From contig CANMFQ010000009.1 in assembly GCA_947497145.1 (NCBI GenBank), positions 124,001 to 188,000 of the forward strand: 64,000 bases of DNA. Direction: 5' to 3'. The position numbers and the translations under genes are program-made. Numbering within the stretch: position 1 is the stretch's first letter; the number at the start of each line of letters is the position of its first letter. Source of the DNA: an uncultured Flavobacteriaceae bacterium (GTDB lineage Bacteria; Bacteroidota; Bacteroidia; Flavobacteriales; Flavobacteriaceae). The notes below the pieces were generated by a model. It had not been told where the DNA came from and made no database searches. It was given only the letters and a program-made list of their open reading frames with translations. Of this stretch, positions 16,512 to 24,796 are shown in pieces.

Positions 16512-19154
16512 ATGAATAAATTCCTTACCACCCTTTTTATTTTAAGCCTTCTTTTATTTTCTTGTAAAAATGACACACCAGAAACAACATCTGATGAACA
16601 AGAACAAGAAATCAGTTTTAACCTTCCTAAAGATTTTGTCTTAGAAGACCTTTACCAACCCAGCACTAATGAGCAAGGTTCATGGGTATCTCTAGCACAA
16701 GGACCAGGCCAGCGTATTTATGCCTGCGATCAATATGGCAAAATATATTATTTTGATGCCCCTGCCATAGACAGCAAATTAAAAGCAAAAGATATACACC
16801 CACTAGATTTAAATATTGGCGAAGCCCACGGAATGCTATGGGCTTTCAACAGTCTTTATGTTGCGGTAAACAAAAACTGGAATGATGAAATACCAGAAGA
16901 GCAACAAAATGCTAGTGGTGTCTACCGCCTTACAGACGCTGACAATGATGGTACATTAGACACGGTTAAAAGACTACTTAAACTTGATGGTTCTGGTGAG
17001 CACGGCCCACACAGTCTTGTACTATCACCTGATGGCAAAGAAATTTATTTTATTGCTGGTAACCATACCTTAATACCTGAAAAGTTAAAAGAAAAAAGCA
17101 GACTTCCTGTAAATTGGGGAGAAGATAATTTATTTGAACCCTATTTAGATGCTCGTGGTCATGCCAATGACATAAAAGCGCCAGGCGGATGGATTGCTAA
17201 ATTCAATGCTGAAGGCAGCAATTGGGAAATTATTTCTGCTGGCTACAGAAACCCCTTTGATATGGCTTTCAACCCAGACGGAGAGCTTTTTGCTTACGAT
17301 GCTGATATGGAATGGGATATAGGAATGCCTTGGTACCGTCCAACAAGAATTTGTCACGTAACTAGCGGTAGTGAATATGGTTGGCGTACAGGCTCTGGAA
17401 AATGGCCTGCCTATTATCCTGATGCGCTCCCTGCCATCCATAATTTAGAGCAAGGCTCACCAACAGCAGTACTTTCTGGAGCAAGCTTGGATTTTCCTGG
17501 AAGTTATAAAAATGGCATTTTCGTGATGGATTGGAGTTTTGGCACCCTATATTTTGCCGACCTTAAACCTGACGGAAGCAGCTATACAGCTGAACGAAAA
17601 GAATTTTTATCAGGAACTCCCCTACCCCTAACCGATATGATTGCTGGTACTGATGGAAATTTATATTTCGCTTCTGGAGGCAGACGCATTGATTCTCATT
17701 TATTCAGACTTCGATACGTTGGTAATGCCTCAAAAGCAGCAAATACAACGGTAAATAAAGAAGCTGCAGCCTTACGGCAATTACGCAAAAATCTTGAAAA
17801 ATACCACACAACCACCTCGGCAGAAGCGATACCTTTGGCTTGGGAAAATCTTGACCATAAAGATCGATATATTCGCTATGCTGCGCGAGTTGCTTTAGAA
17901 CATCAAAATGTTGACCAATGGTTTAATCGTTTTATGAATGAAAAGGCAGCAGAAAAAATTATTGAAGCTAGCATTGGTTTAGCACATCAAGGTGATGCTT
18001 CAATGCTATCAAAAATTCTTCAAAAATTGAATACTATTTCATTAGAAAAGCAATCCCCACAACACCAACTTAATCTATTACGTAGCTATGAACTGCTATT
18101 TATACGAATGGGCGCACCGAACAATGCAGATAAGCTAGCTACTTCTAAGAAATTAAAACCTCATTTTCCTCACGCTAGTGATGAAATGAATAGAGAATTA
18201 GGGCAGCTTTTACTTTATTTAGATGCCGATGGCATTACTCAAGGTTTGGTTGCACTTTTAGAAAAGCACACCAAAGAAAAAACAACCTTAACAAAAGAAT
18301 TTTTATCGGAAGAGACCACAAACCGTAGCGAACAATATGGACCACTCATTCGTGAAATTTTAGCAAAAATGCCCCCTAGTGAAGCTATTTATTATGGGGT
18401 ACTACTTAGTCACGCAAAAAAGGGTTGGACGAAAGCCGCTAGAGAAAAATATTTTCAATGGTTTTATGATGTACTTAATGCCAAAGGTGGCCTTAGCTTT
18501 AAACCTGGGATGGAAAATATTCGCTTGGCGGCTATGAAAAATGTACCTGATAATGAAAAAGAATATTTTCAAGAAATGTCTGGTGTTTATTCTCCTAGTA
18601 CAGCAGTTGCCGATTTACCACAGCCTATTGGCCCTGGCAATGAGTACGGAGGTAAAGAAATAGGTCAAATGGTATGGGGCGATGCCCTTGCTGATTACAA
18701 ACCTGAATTTGAAAAAGGAAAACGTACTTTTCAAGCCGGCATGTGTGTGCTTTGCCATCGTATGCGGGGTGAGGGCGCCGCTGTAGGGCCAGATTTAACA
18801 CAGGCACACACCAAATTCAACAATTATGAAATGTTATTTGCAACATACAGCCCTAATGATGAAATTTCTGATCAATATGCCAATACTTTATTTCACTTAA
18901 AAGACGGCAAAAAAATATCGGGCAGAATTAAAACCGAAACCGATGCCACAGTCACCCTAATGCCCAACCCCTTTAATGAGAGCTATATGGTTGATATTTC
19001 AAAATCTGAGGTTGTAAAAAGGGAATTATCACCGCTGTCACCCATGCCATCAGGTTTATTAAATAGACTAAACCCTAAAGAAATTAAAAATCTTTTTGCC
19101 TATTTACAAGCAGGTGGTGATCCTAATCATGAAATTTATACGGGTAAAAAATAA
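16512..19154 (+). CDS. Propeller-type dehydrogenase-like lipoprotein with C-terminal cytochrome c domain
   Basis: 880 residues. The lipoprotein signal peptide ends in LLLFSC. Residues ~35-400 look like the beta-propeller of soluble-dehydrogenase or PVC-type membrane-bound dehydrogenases (DADNDGTLDTVKRLL, GEHGPHSLVLSPDGKEIYF, YRNPFDMAFNPDGELFAYD, TDMIAGTDGNLYFASGG). Then an alpha-helical repeat region (~410-650) and a C-terminal c-type haem domain with CVLCH at 745-749 and GAAVGPDLTQAH, ending in the NLFAYLQAGGDP motif of such domains. Probably an outer-membrane-anchored periplasmic oxidoreductase, perhaps for sugars. The substrate is unknown. It stands alone with no partner enzyme next to it. 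Confidence 0.78.
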   Translation: MNKFLTTLFILSLLLFSCKNDTPETTSDEQEQEISFNLPKDFVLEDLYQPSTNEQGSWVSLAQGPGQRIYACDQYGKIYYFDAPAIDSKLKAKDIHPLDLNIGEAHGMLWAFNSLYVAVNKNWNDEIPEEQQNASGVYRLTDADNDGTLDTVKRLLKLDGSGEHGPHSLVLSPDGKEIYFIAGNHTLIPEKLKEKSRLPVNWGEDNLFEPYLDARGHANDIKAPGGWIAKFNAEGSNWEIISAGYRNPFDMAFNPDGELFAYDADMEWDIGMPWYRPTRICHVTSGSEYGWRTGSGKWPAYYPDALPAIHNLEQGSPTAVLSGASLDFPGSYKNGIFVMDWSFGTLYFADLKPDGSSYTAERKEFLSGTPLPLTDMIAGTDGNLYFASGGRRIDSHLFRLRYVGNASKAANTTVNKEAAALRQLRKNLEKYHTTTSAEAIPLAWENLDHKDRYIRYAARVALEHQNVDQWFNRFMNEKAAEKIIEASIGLAHQGDASMLSKILQKLNTISLEKQSPQHQLNLLRSYELLFIRMGAPNNADKLATSKKLKPHFPHASDEMNRELGQLLLYLDADGITQGLVALLEKHTKEKTTLTKEFLSEETTNRSEQYGPLIREILAKMPPSEAIYYGVLLSHAKKGWTKAAREKYFQWFYDVLNAKGGLSFKPGMENIRLAAMKNVPDNEKEYFQEMSGVYSPSTAVADLPQPIGPGNEYGGKEIGQMVWGDALADYKPEFEKGKRTFQAGMCVLCHRMRGEGAAVGPDLTQAHTKFNNYEMLFATYSPNDEISDQYANTLFHLKDGKKISGRIKTETDATVTLMPNPFNESYMVDISKSEVVKRELSPLSPMPSGLLNRLNPKEIKNLFAYLQAGGDPNHEIYTGKK

Positions 19155-19214
19155 AAAACATAGAAACCAAATTGAGTGTTAAGGGCATCAGAAAATGATA
19201 CCTTAACCCAAAAA

Positions 19215-19250
19215 ATAAAGAATCACAGCAGTAATGTTGTGATTCTTTAT
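19215..19250. terminator. Perfect inverted repeat, candidate bidirectional terminator
   Basis: 13-bp perfect stem (19215-19227 with 19238-19250), 10-nt loop. The T run lies on the minus-strand side (A6 before the left arm); on the plus strand the tail is weak. Confidence 0.55.
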
Positions 19251-19331
19251 GTATTCTACAGTTATTCATTTTCGTTAAACCATCATATTCAACGAACCAT
19301 TTGTAATAAGAACCTAAAACCATCATAAAAC

Positions 19332-19355
19332 ATAGCGTAGCAATATATTTCAAAG
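19332..19355 (+). repeat. Dispersed repeat (ATAGCGTAGCAATATATTT)
   Basis: Matches 10515-10538 over 24 bp with three differences; shares the AGCGTAGC core with the AGCGyAGCGGTCTT family. Confidence 0.5.
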
Positions 19356-19420
19356 TAATTTAAAGGATTGGTAGATTCAAAATACCAAAACAAAGCACAT
19401 CAAAAGCGCCTTCATTTCAT

Positions 19421-19428
19421 TACTTTTG
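19421..19428 (+). promoter_or_regulatory. Predicted -7 element (TACTTTTG) of rpe-ypdA
   Basis: Exact TAnnTTTG, 23 bp before the rpe ATG. No clear -33 TTG. Confidence 0.5.
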
Positions 19429-19451
19429 TATGAAATATTTAAGTCACTACA

Positions 19452-20111
19452 ATGAGTACAACAAAAATAGCACCTTCGCTTTTAGCGGCGGACTTTGGCA
19501 ACTTACAACGCGATGTGGAAATGGTGAATAATAGTGACGCCGACTGGCATCATATTGATGTTATGGATGGTGTTTTTGTTCCAAATATTTCCTATGGCAT
19601 GCCTGTAATAAAAGCAATTGCAAAGCATGCTACCAAACCGCTAGATGTGCATTTGATGATTATTGACCCTGACCGTTACATCAAAACCTTTGCCAATTTA
19701 GGAGCTCACATACTCACCGTACATTATGAAGCTTGCACGCATTTACACCGTACACTACAGGGCATAAAGGCAGCAGGAATGAAAGCAGGTGTGGCACTAA
19801 ATCCACATACAAATATTTCTCTTTTAGAAGATATAATTCATGATATTGACGTGGTTTGTTTAATGAGTGTGAACCCCGGCTTTGGCGGTCAGTCATTTAT
19901 TGAAAATACATATAATAAGGTGAAGGCTTTAAAAGCCCTTATTCAACGAAAAGAAGCTGCCACACTTATTGAAATAGACGGCGGGGTAACCTCTATAAAT
20001 GCGCAATCATTAACAGACGCTGGTGCCGATGTATTGGTAGCGGGTAGTTTTGTCTTTAAAAGTGCCAACCCAACACAAACTATTCAAGATTTAAAGAAAA
20101 TAGCTGGATAA
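19452..20111 (+). CDS. rpe: Ribulose-phosphate 3-epimerase
   Basis: Interconverts ribulose-5-phosphate and xylulose-5-phosphate in the pentose phosphate pathway. A 219-residue TIM barrel with the family's metal and catalytic residues in IAPSLLAADFGNL, WHHIDVMDGVFVPNISYG (His and Asp ligands), LDVHLMI, VCLMSVNPGFGGQSF and LIEIDGGV, plus VAGSFVFK at the phosphate site. The stop overlaps the ypdA start by one base (TAATG), so the two are translationally coupled. Confidence 0.97.
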   Translation: MSTTKIAPSLLAADFGNLQRDVEMVNNSDADWHHIDVMDGVFVPNISYGMPVIKAIAKHATKPLDVHLMIIDPDRYIKTFANLGAHILTVHYEACTHLHRTLQGIKAAGMKAGVALNPHTNISLLEDIIHDIDVVCLMSVNPGFGGQSFIENTYNKVKALKALIQRKEAATLIEIDGGVTSINAQSLTDAGADVLVAGSFVFKSANPTQTIQDLKKIAG

Positions 20112-21094
20112 TGACATCTTTTGACCTTATTATTATTGGAGGTGGTCCCATTGGCATTGCTTGTGGCTTAGAAGCTCAGAAAAAAGGACTTAGTTATGTA
20201 ATTCTTGAAAAAGGCCCTATTGTAAATTCGCTTTTCAATTACCCGTCGAATATGCAGTTTTTCTCTTCTTCAGAAAAATTAGAAATAGACAATATTCCAT
20301 TCATAAGCAAAGAAGCTAAACCCAAACGCGATGAGGCATTAGAGTATTATCGAAGAATTGTTACGTCAAACAAGCTAAACATTCAGCTTTTTGAAAAGGT
20401 AGAAACTGTACAAAAAACAGCAGATTCTTTTGAAGTAACATCTAACAAAGGAAACTATACTGCTTCTAATATTGTGGTGGCTACAGGTTTTTATGATTTG
20501 CCAAATACATTAAATGTTCCTGGCGAAGCATTACCCAAAGTATCCCATTATTACGGTAATCCTCACTATTATGCCAATCAAAAAGTAGCGGTTGTGGGGG
20601 CTAGTAATTCTGCTATTGATGCAGCCCTAGAATGCTGGCGAAAAGGTGCAACAGTGAGTCTTATTATTAGAGGTCCAGAAGTTGGCAAACGGGTAAAATA
20701 CTGGGTACGACCAGATATTATAAATCGTATTGAGGAAGGCAGCATTACGGCATTTTACAACACTACAGTAAAAGAAATAACGGCAAACAGCATTATTCTA
20801 AATACTACCGATGGAAATATTACCCTAGAAAATGATTTTGTGCTTGCCTTAACGGGCTACAAACCTAATTTTGAATTTTTAGAAAAGCTAGGCATTCGCT
20901 TGTCTGAAGATGAAAAAAGACTACCGCAGTACACCCCAGATACTATGGAAAGTAATGTGGCAGGCTTATATTTAGCGGGTGTTATTTGCGGCGGAATGGA
21001 AACCCATAAATGGTTTATAGAAAACTCTAGGGTTCATGCAAAAATAATCATCAGTGCCATCCTAAAGAAAATACCTAAAAACCCAACTATATAG
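20111..21094 (+). CDS. ypdA: YpdA-family FAD/NAD(P)-binding disulfide reductase
   Basis: 327 residues of the thioredoxin-reductase-like flavoprotein fold: FAD Rossmann motif IIIGGGPIGIACGLEA at the N-terminus, NAD(P) motif VAVVGASNSAIDAALE at about residue 158 and LYLAGVICGG near the C-terminus. It has no CxxC redox pair, as in YpdA, the proposed bacillithiol-disulfide reductase; many Bacteroidota make bacillithiol. Likely role: recycle oxidised bacillithiol with NADPH. Coupled to rpe, which is in the NADPH-linked pentose phosphate pathway. Confidence 0.88.
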   Translation: MTSFDLIIIGGGPIGIACGLEAQKKGLSYVILEKGPIVNSLFNYPSNMQFFSSSEKLEIDNIPFISKEAKPKRDEALEYYRRIVTSNKLNIQLFEKVETVQKTADSFEVTSNKGNYTASNIVVATGFYDLPNTLNVPGEALPKVSHYYGNPHYYANQKVAVVGASNSAIDAALECWRKGATVSLIIRGPEVGKRVKYWVRPDIINRIEEGSITAFYNTTVKEITANSIILNTTDGNITLENDFVLALTGYKPNFEFLEKLGIRLSEDEKRLPQYTPDTMESNVAGLYLAGVICGGMETHKWFIENSRVHAKIIISAILKKIPKNPTI

Positions 21095-21105
21095 TGGTCT
21101 CTTGG

Positions 21106-22023
21106 TTATTTTTCAAAAACTTCTAACACTGGTTTTCCGCGCCAAAAATCTGGAGTTTCAAGACCTAGTACATAAGCTATAGTTGCAGCAGTATCATAAG
21201 TTACTACACTAGATTTTAACAGCCCTTTTGCAGGGATGTTTTTTCCATAAATTATCCACGGAATTTCTACCTCAAGAAGGGTTTTTCCGCCATGGCCTTT
21301 ATCAACACCTCCATGGTCTGAACTAAAAATAATAATTGTATCCTCCAAAATTCCTTGTGTTTTAAGCGCAGCCACAATATCCCCAATTAAAGCATCTACC
21401 TTTTCAACTGCAGCATAATATGCTGGGGTGTCATGTCCTATTTCATGCCCTTCGTTATCAGGGTGTGTTAGATGGATAAACGTTAGTGCAGGACTTTCTT
21501 TTTTTATAAAGTCCAATGCCTTTTCAACGGTTTCTTCATCTTCTGCGCCATTAAAATTAAGATTCACCATATCTTTTTCAAAAAGGTAACCAATACCGCC
21601 CCAAGTATACGAAACACCCTTTTTAGCTGTTGGCATTTGCTCATCTACTAGGCTAAATATTGTTGGATACATACCCCCTTTTCCAACTATTCTAGAGGGC
21701 AACTCTGGTGTTTTACTCCCCCATTCTGTAAAACCATGTAATTCAGGCCCAGAACCCATAATCATAGATGCCCAATTAACAGCACTTGAAGAAGGTAAAA
21801 CCGACCTAGCATTTAAAGAGTAGGCTCCTCTTTTCATCATATTTCTTAGGTTTGGAATTTTGGCTTTTTCAAAAGCATAAGCACCAAAACCATCAGAGCC
21901 AATTAAAATCACATGCTTTGCCAAGGGTGGTGAAACTTCTTTGTCTGATGAAGATGTAAAAGCAAACAATACGCTTAACACCAATAGTATCAAACTTCCT
22001 TTTTTAATCGTTTTTATGGTCAT
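21106..22023 (-). CDS. Exported alkaline phosphatase/nucleotide pyrophosphatase-family enzyme
   Basis: 305 residues with an N-terminal signal or anchor (SLILLVLSVLFAFTSSS; no lipobox Cys). Motifs of the type I phosphodiesterase/NPP group of the alkaline phosphatase superfamily: HVILIGSDGFGAYAFEKAKIP (metal Asp), LPSSSAVNWASMIMGSGPELHGF (nucleophile position occupied by Ser rather than the usual Thr), HLTHPDNEGHEIGH, and FSSDHGGVDKGHGG (metal Asp-His). It probably hydrolyses phosphodiesters or phosphomonoesters in the periplasm; the substrate is unknown. Last gene of a three-gene minus-strand unit, 9 bp after a metallophosphoesterase. Confidence 0.85.
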   Translation of the reverse strand: MTIKTIKKGSLILLVLSVLFAFTSSSDKEVSPPLAKHVILIGSDGFGAYAFEKAKIPNLRNMMKRGAYSLNARSVLPSSSAVNWASMIMGSGPELHGFTEWGSKTPELPSRIVGKGGMYPTIFSLVDEQMPTAKKGVSYTWGGIGYLFEKDMVNLNFNGAEDEETVEKALDFIKKESPALTFIHLTHPDNEGHEIGHDTPAYYAAVEKVDALIGDIVAALKTQGILEDTIIIFSSDHGGVDKGHGGKTLLEVEIPWIIYGKNIPAKGLLKSSVVTYDTAATIAYVLGLETPDFWRGKPVLEVFEK

Positions 22024-22032
22024 AACATATCA

Positions 22033-23034
22033 CTATTTAGCTGTAAATTCTATTTCCCTGTTGCTAATAGAGGCTGAGAGCCTAGATGCATCAGGATGTT
22101 TTAAATCGGTTGGTGTGGGAGAAACAAAATTACTACGCTTGCCTTCTATTACAATACGCCCCTTGGGATCAATAGTAAGAAATGCAAAAATGGAATCTTC
22201 ATACATAGCCTTACTATCATCAGAACCATAGCCTTCCCCTACATAATAATACGAAGCGCTATTCATTTGAAAATAATGCACCTTATTAATTATACTGTGG
22301 TCATCTACATGATGATGACCACAAAAACAAGCTATCACTTTTTGAAAATCGGTGCGATTATTAGCATCGTCAATTACTTTTCTAACAGCAAAGCGACTTG
22401 GTGATGACCAGCCATCCCAAATTTCATCAAACGCCTGATGCGATATAATGATACATTGTTTATCAGTAGATGCTAAATCTTCCTTTAACCAATCAATCTG
22501 ATCAGGATGTACTAAGCTTCGATGCTGTTGCTCAATATAAAAATTAGCATGTGCATAGTCTACATAAGTATCATCTTTCAAAATATAATTACCATCAAGT
22601 ACAATGAAATGAAAATCGCCCTTATCAAAAGAGTAATAGTTATTGGTCATTCCCCAAAATGCCATAGTCTCTTCTTTGGTTCCTTTATCCATATCATGGT
22701 TTCCCAACACATGGTAGGTATCCCCTTTGTAAGTGTTCCACAAATCAATACACTCCTTTCCTTCTTCAGTTGGATGGCAAAAATCACCTGCTTGAATAAT
22801 AAAATCTAAATCTCTTTTTGAGGCTTGTTTTAAAAAGACGTTAAGACGTTGTAGTGCATCTTTGCAATACCCATGATGTATATCGGTAATAAAGCCCATT
22901 TTTACAGCATCTTTGGGCTTGGCGGTATTTTTGGCCGTAAACGCAAATGAGCTGGTATTTGATACCGCAACAGCAGTAGCTCCCAAGCCCAATTTTTTAA
23001 TAAAACTTCTTCTATTCTTGCGTATAGATTTCAT
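22033..23034 (-). CDS. Tat-exported metallophosphoesterase (1)
   Basis: 333 residues. The Tat signal reads NRRSFIKKLGLGATAVAVS. The calcineurin-like fold has all metal-site blocks: ITDIHHG (DxH), QAGDFCHP (GD), LGNHDMDKG (GNHD), IISHQAFDE and CGHHHVDD (GHxH). Cytoplasmic folding and Tat export suit a metal-loaded enzyme. Neighbours on both sides are also exported phosphohydrolases, so the operon probably scavenges phosphate from organic phosphoesters. The exact substrate is not deducible. Spacing is 9 bp to the downstream phosphatase and 68 bp to the upstream paralogue. Confidence 0.87.
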   Translation of the reverse strand: MKSIRKNRRSFIKKLGLGATAVAVSNTSSFAFTAKNTAKPKDAVKMGFITDIHHGYCKDALQRLNVFLKQASKRDLDFIIQAGDFCHPTEEGKECIDLWNTYKGDTYHVLGNHDMDKGTKEETMAFWGMTNNYYSFDKGDFHFIVLDGNYILKDDTYVDYAHANFYIEQQHRSLVHPDQIDWLKEDLASTDKQCIIISHQAFDEIWDGWSSPSRFAVRKVIDDANNRTDFQKVIACFCGHHHVDDHSIINKVHYFQMNSASYYYVGEGYGSDDSKAMYEDSIFAFLTIDPKGRIVIEGKRSNFVSPTPTDLKHPDASRLSASISNREIEFTAK

Positions 23035-23102
23035 TCTTTACGTTTTTAAACAAACTTTATAATTATGTAACTAATGCTTAAAATTTTAATCTGTGCTAAG
23101 CT

Positions 23103-24002
23103 TTAGTAGGTATGATACGTATTAGTTAAAGACCCATCATCTTTAAGTTCTAAAATAGCATAACCTGGTGGGGTTTGGTGATACCAATATTTATGGGCAG
23201 AATGCTCATTTCCTTTTTCCCACCAAAAGCCACTTACGGCACCATTACAGTAATAGTGAACATCATTATAAGTGGCAGTATCCAACAGATGAACATGACC
23301 ACTAAAGCAGTGTATTTTCTTATCGTTATGCTGATAAAACAATTTAGTAATATAGTCAGTATCCTTATGATTTCCTCCGTCTATAATTGTACTAACTCCC
23401 AGTATTGGATAATGAGACATAATTACTATTGGGGTAGCCTTCTCAAGCATTTTTAGATCATTTTCTAGCCATTGCCGTTGTTCTTCATCTAAAGAACCTG
23501 CATTAGCATTATTACTATCTAGGATAATGAAATGCCAACCATTTTTATCGAAACTATAGTATCGCTTTGGGATACCCAATCGCTTAACCACATAGTCTTT
23601 ACCGTACATGGCATCTGACTTATTTGGTGCTGCCCACCACATATCATGATTCCCTAAGCAACTATACACTTCATAATTGGCCAGGTCTTTTCTAGCATCA
23701 TCCCATAACTCCCATTGATCAAGCATCCTTTGCCTATCAATAGTATCATAATCTGCTGCATATATGGTATCACCTCCATTGAGAATAAAATCTATCTTAT
23801 GCTTCTTTATTTCAGCAATACACTTTTTAAAGCGCTCTGGAGCATTCTCCTCTGGGCGTATATGAACATCTGTGATATGGGCAATCTTAAATGAACTACC
23901 CACATACTTTTGTTCTGAAGCTTTAGCGGCTAATGCAATAGGTGCTAATGAAAGCGCTCCTGTTGTTAGTCCAATTTTTTTTATGAGTGATCTTCGTTTC
24001 AT
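23103..24002 (-). CDS. Tat-exported metallophosphoesterase (2)
   Basis: 299 residues, similar in layout to the next gene downstream: Tat signal KRRSLIKKIGLTTGALSLAP, then HITDVHIRPEE, LNGGDTIYA, LGNHDMWW, VIMSHYPIL and FSGHVHLLD. Likely an old duplication of the neighbouring gene, given the same order of motifs and the same Tat-type start, but with different loops (e.g. DMWWAAPNK here). First gene of the operon. No exact -7 element was found upstream. Confidence 0.87.
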   Translation of the reverse strand: MKRRSLIKKIGLTTGALSLAPIALAAKASEQKYVGSSFKIAHITDVHIRPEENAPERFKKCIAEIKKHKIDFILNGGDTIYAADYDTIDRQRMLDQWELWDDARKDLANYEVYSCLGNHDMWWAAPNKSDAMYGKDYVVKRLGIPKRYYSFDKNGWHFIILDSNNANAGSLDEEQRQWLENDLKMLEKATPIVIMSHYPILGVSTIIDGGNHKDTDYITKLFYQHNDKKIHCFSGHVHLLDTATYNDVHYYCNGAVSGFWWEKGNEHSAHKYWYHQTPPGYAILELKDDGSLTNTYHTY

Positions 24003-24568
24003 AAGCTCTAATTTATTGTGATATCAACAGTGATTTTTTACGATTACGATAGGTTTTTCTAGTGGATTCTAACTGTATATACGTTCATCTTTACCAAACC
24101 CGTTTGCCTTTCCTATAAAGTTTAAAGCTAAATTAATTTTGGAAGAATGGCAATATCTCGTTCTAGATATATTCTTATTTTTTTAATCTATGGATGCGCG
24201 TAGAGCGTTAATTTAATTCTCTCTTGAAAAGCGCGTATACTTCATTACTCATGAATACATGGTCGTAAATAGAGCCTGATAGAAAAACCCAAAAAGTTTA
24301 AGTTTGTTTAATTCTGACAAGTCACTAAACAAATCAAATTCATACACATTAAAGTATAAAAATAATCAAAAAAAGGCAATAGAAAGTTCAAATACATTAT
24401 GATATACAGTAAAATCATTAGGAAGTATTAACACTAAAAGGAAACTTCAATATAGGCTCTTTCCATCCAATTTAAGGCTCAACTTTCGGAGCAAAAACAT
24501 TCTAAAATTTAGCATGAGCTCAATTCTTGCTCAAACTATCTGCTATCAGCTAAATTAAGAGCAAATAA
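24003..24568. other. Gene-free chromosomal stretch left of the integrative element
   Basis: About 570 bp without an ORF or recognisable RNA gene. It presumably holds the promoter of the phosphohydrolase operon near 24003-24120, but no exact CAAAnnTA (minus-strand -7) is present. It is the original downstream flank of the tRNA-Arg gene before the element inserted. Confidence 0.5.
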
Positions 24569-24607
24569 AAATGGGAACTTTCAAAATACTATTGAAAATT
24601 CCCATTT
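24569..24607 (-). terminator. Original tRNA-Arg terminator, stranded at the left end of the element
   Basis: Minus-strand hairpin: 9-bp stem (24569-24577 with 24599-24607), one C-A mismatch, 6-bp stem (24579-24584 with 24592-24597), 7-nt loop, then a T-rich minus-strand tail. It abuts attL, where the tRNA 3' end stood before integration. Confidence 0.7.
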
Positions 24608-24630
24608 AGTGACCGCGAAGGGATTCAAAC
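24607..24630. repeat. attL
   Basis: 24-bp sequence beginning TAGTGACCGCGAAGGG, identical to 31575-31598. Bases 24610-24630 are the 3' end of tRNA-Arg (acceptor strand and T arm). Confidence 0.93.
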
Positions 24631-24700
24631 TACCAAAACCTCTTAAATCACTATAAACTTAATAAACTCAACAAAAACAGTAGTTTACATTACGAATAAC

Positions 24701-24740
24701 TTAAAACAATTTAAAACAATCTAAATCAATTAAACATAAT
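24701..24740 (+). repeat. Four degenerate 10-bp phased repeats
   Basis: TTAAAACAAT, TTAAAACAAT, CTAAATCAAT, TAAACATAAT in direct succession, running into the left arm-type repeat. A 10-bp period puts the sites on one DNA face, as for multimeric protein binding or bent DNA. Confidence 0.6.
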
Positions 24741-24759
24741 CGTGCCATAAATCGTGCCA
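24732..24759 (+). repeat. Left arm-type repeat (predicted integrase binding site)
   Basis: 28 bp identical to 31481-31508. Holds two copies of AATCGTGCCA spaced 11 bp apart. Located 101 bp inside attL and just upstream of the integrase -7 element. Confidence 0.75.
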
Positions 24760-24766
24760 TTTTGGT

Positions 24767-24774
24767 TATATTTG
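24767..24774 (+). promoter_or_regulatory. Predicted integrase -7 element (TATATTTG)
   Basis: Exact TAnnTTTG, 22 bp before the integrase ATG. Its -33 region falls on the left arm-type repeat, which suggests autorepression by integrase. Confidence 0.55.
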
Positions 24775-24796
24775 ATATGTTCAAATTATCGGCACA

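Noticed and set aside
24607-24630. Second tRNA-Arg copy at the left end of the element
   Set aside because: Only the 3' 21 nt of the tRNA are present; there is no D or anticodon arm. It is the att remnant.
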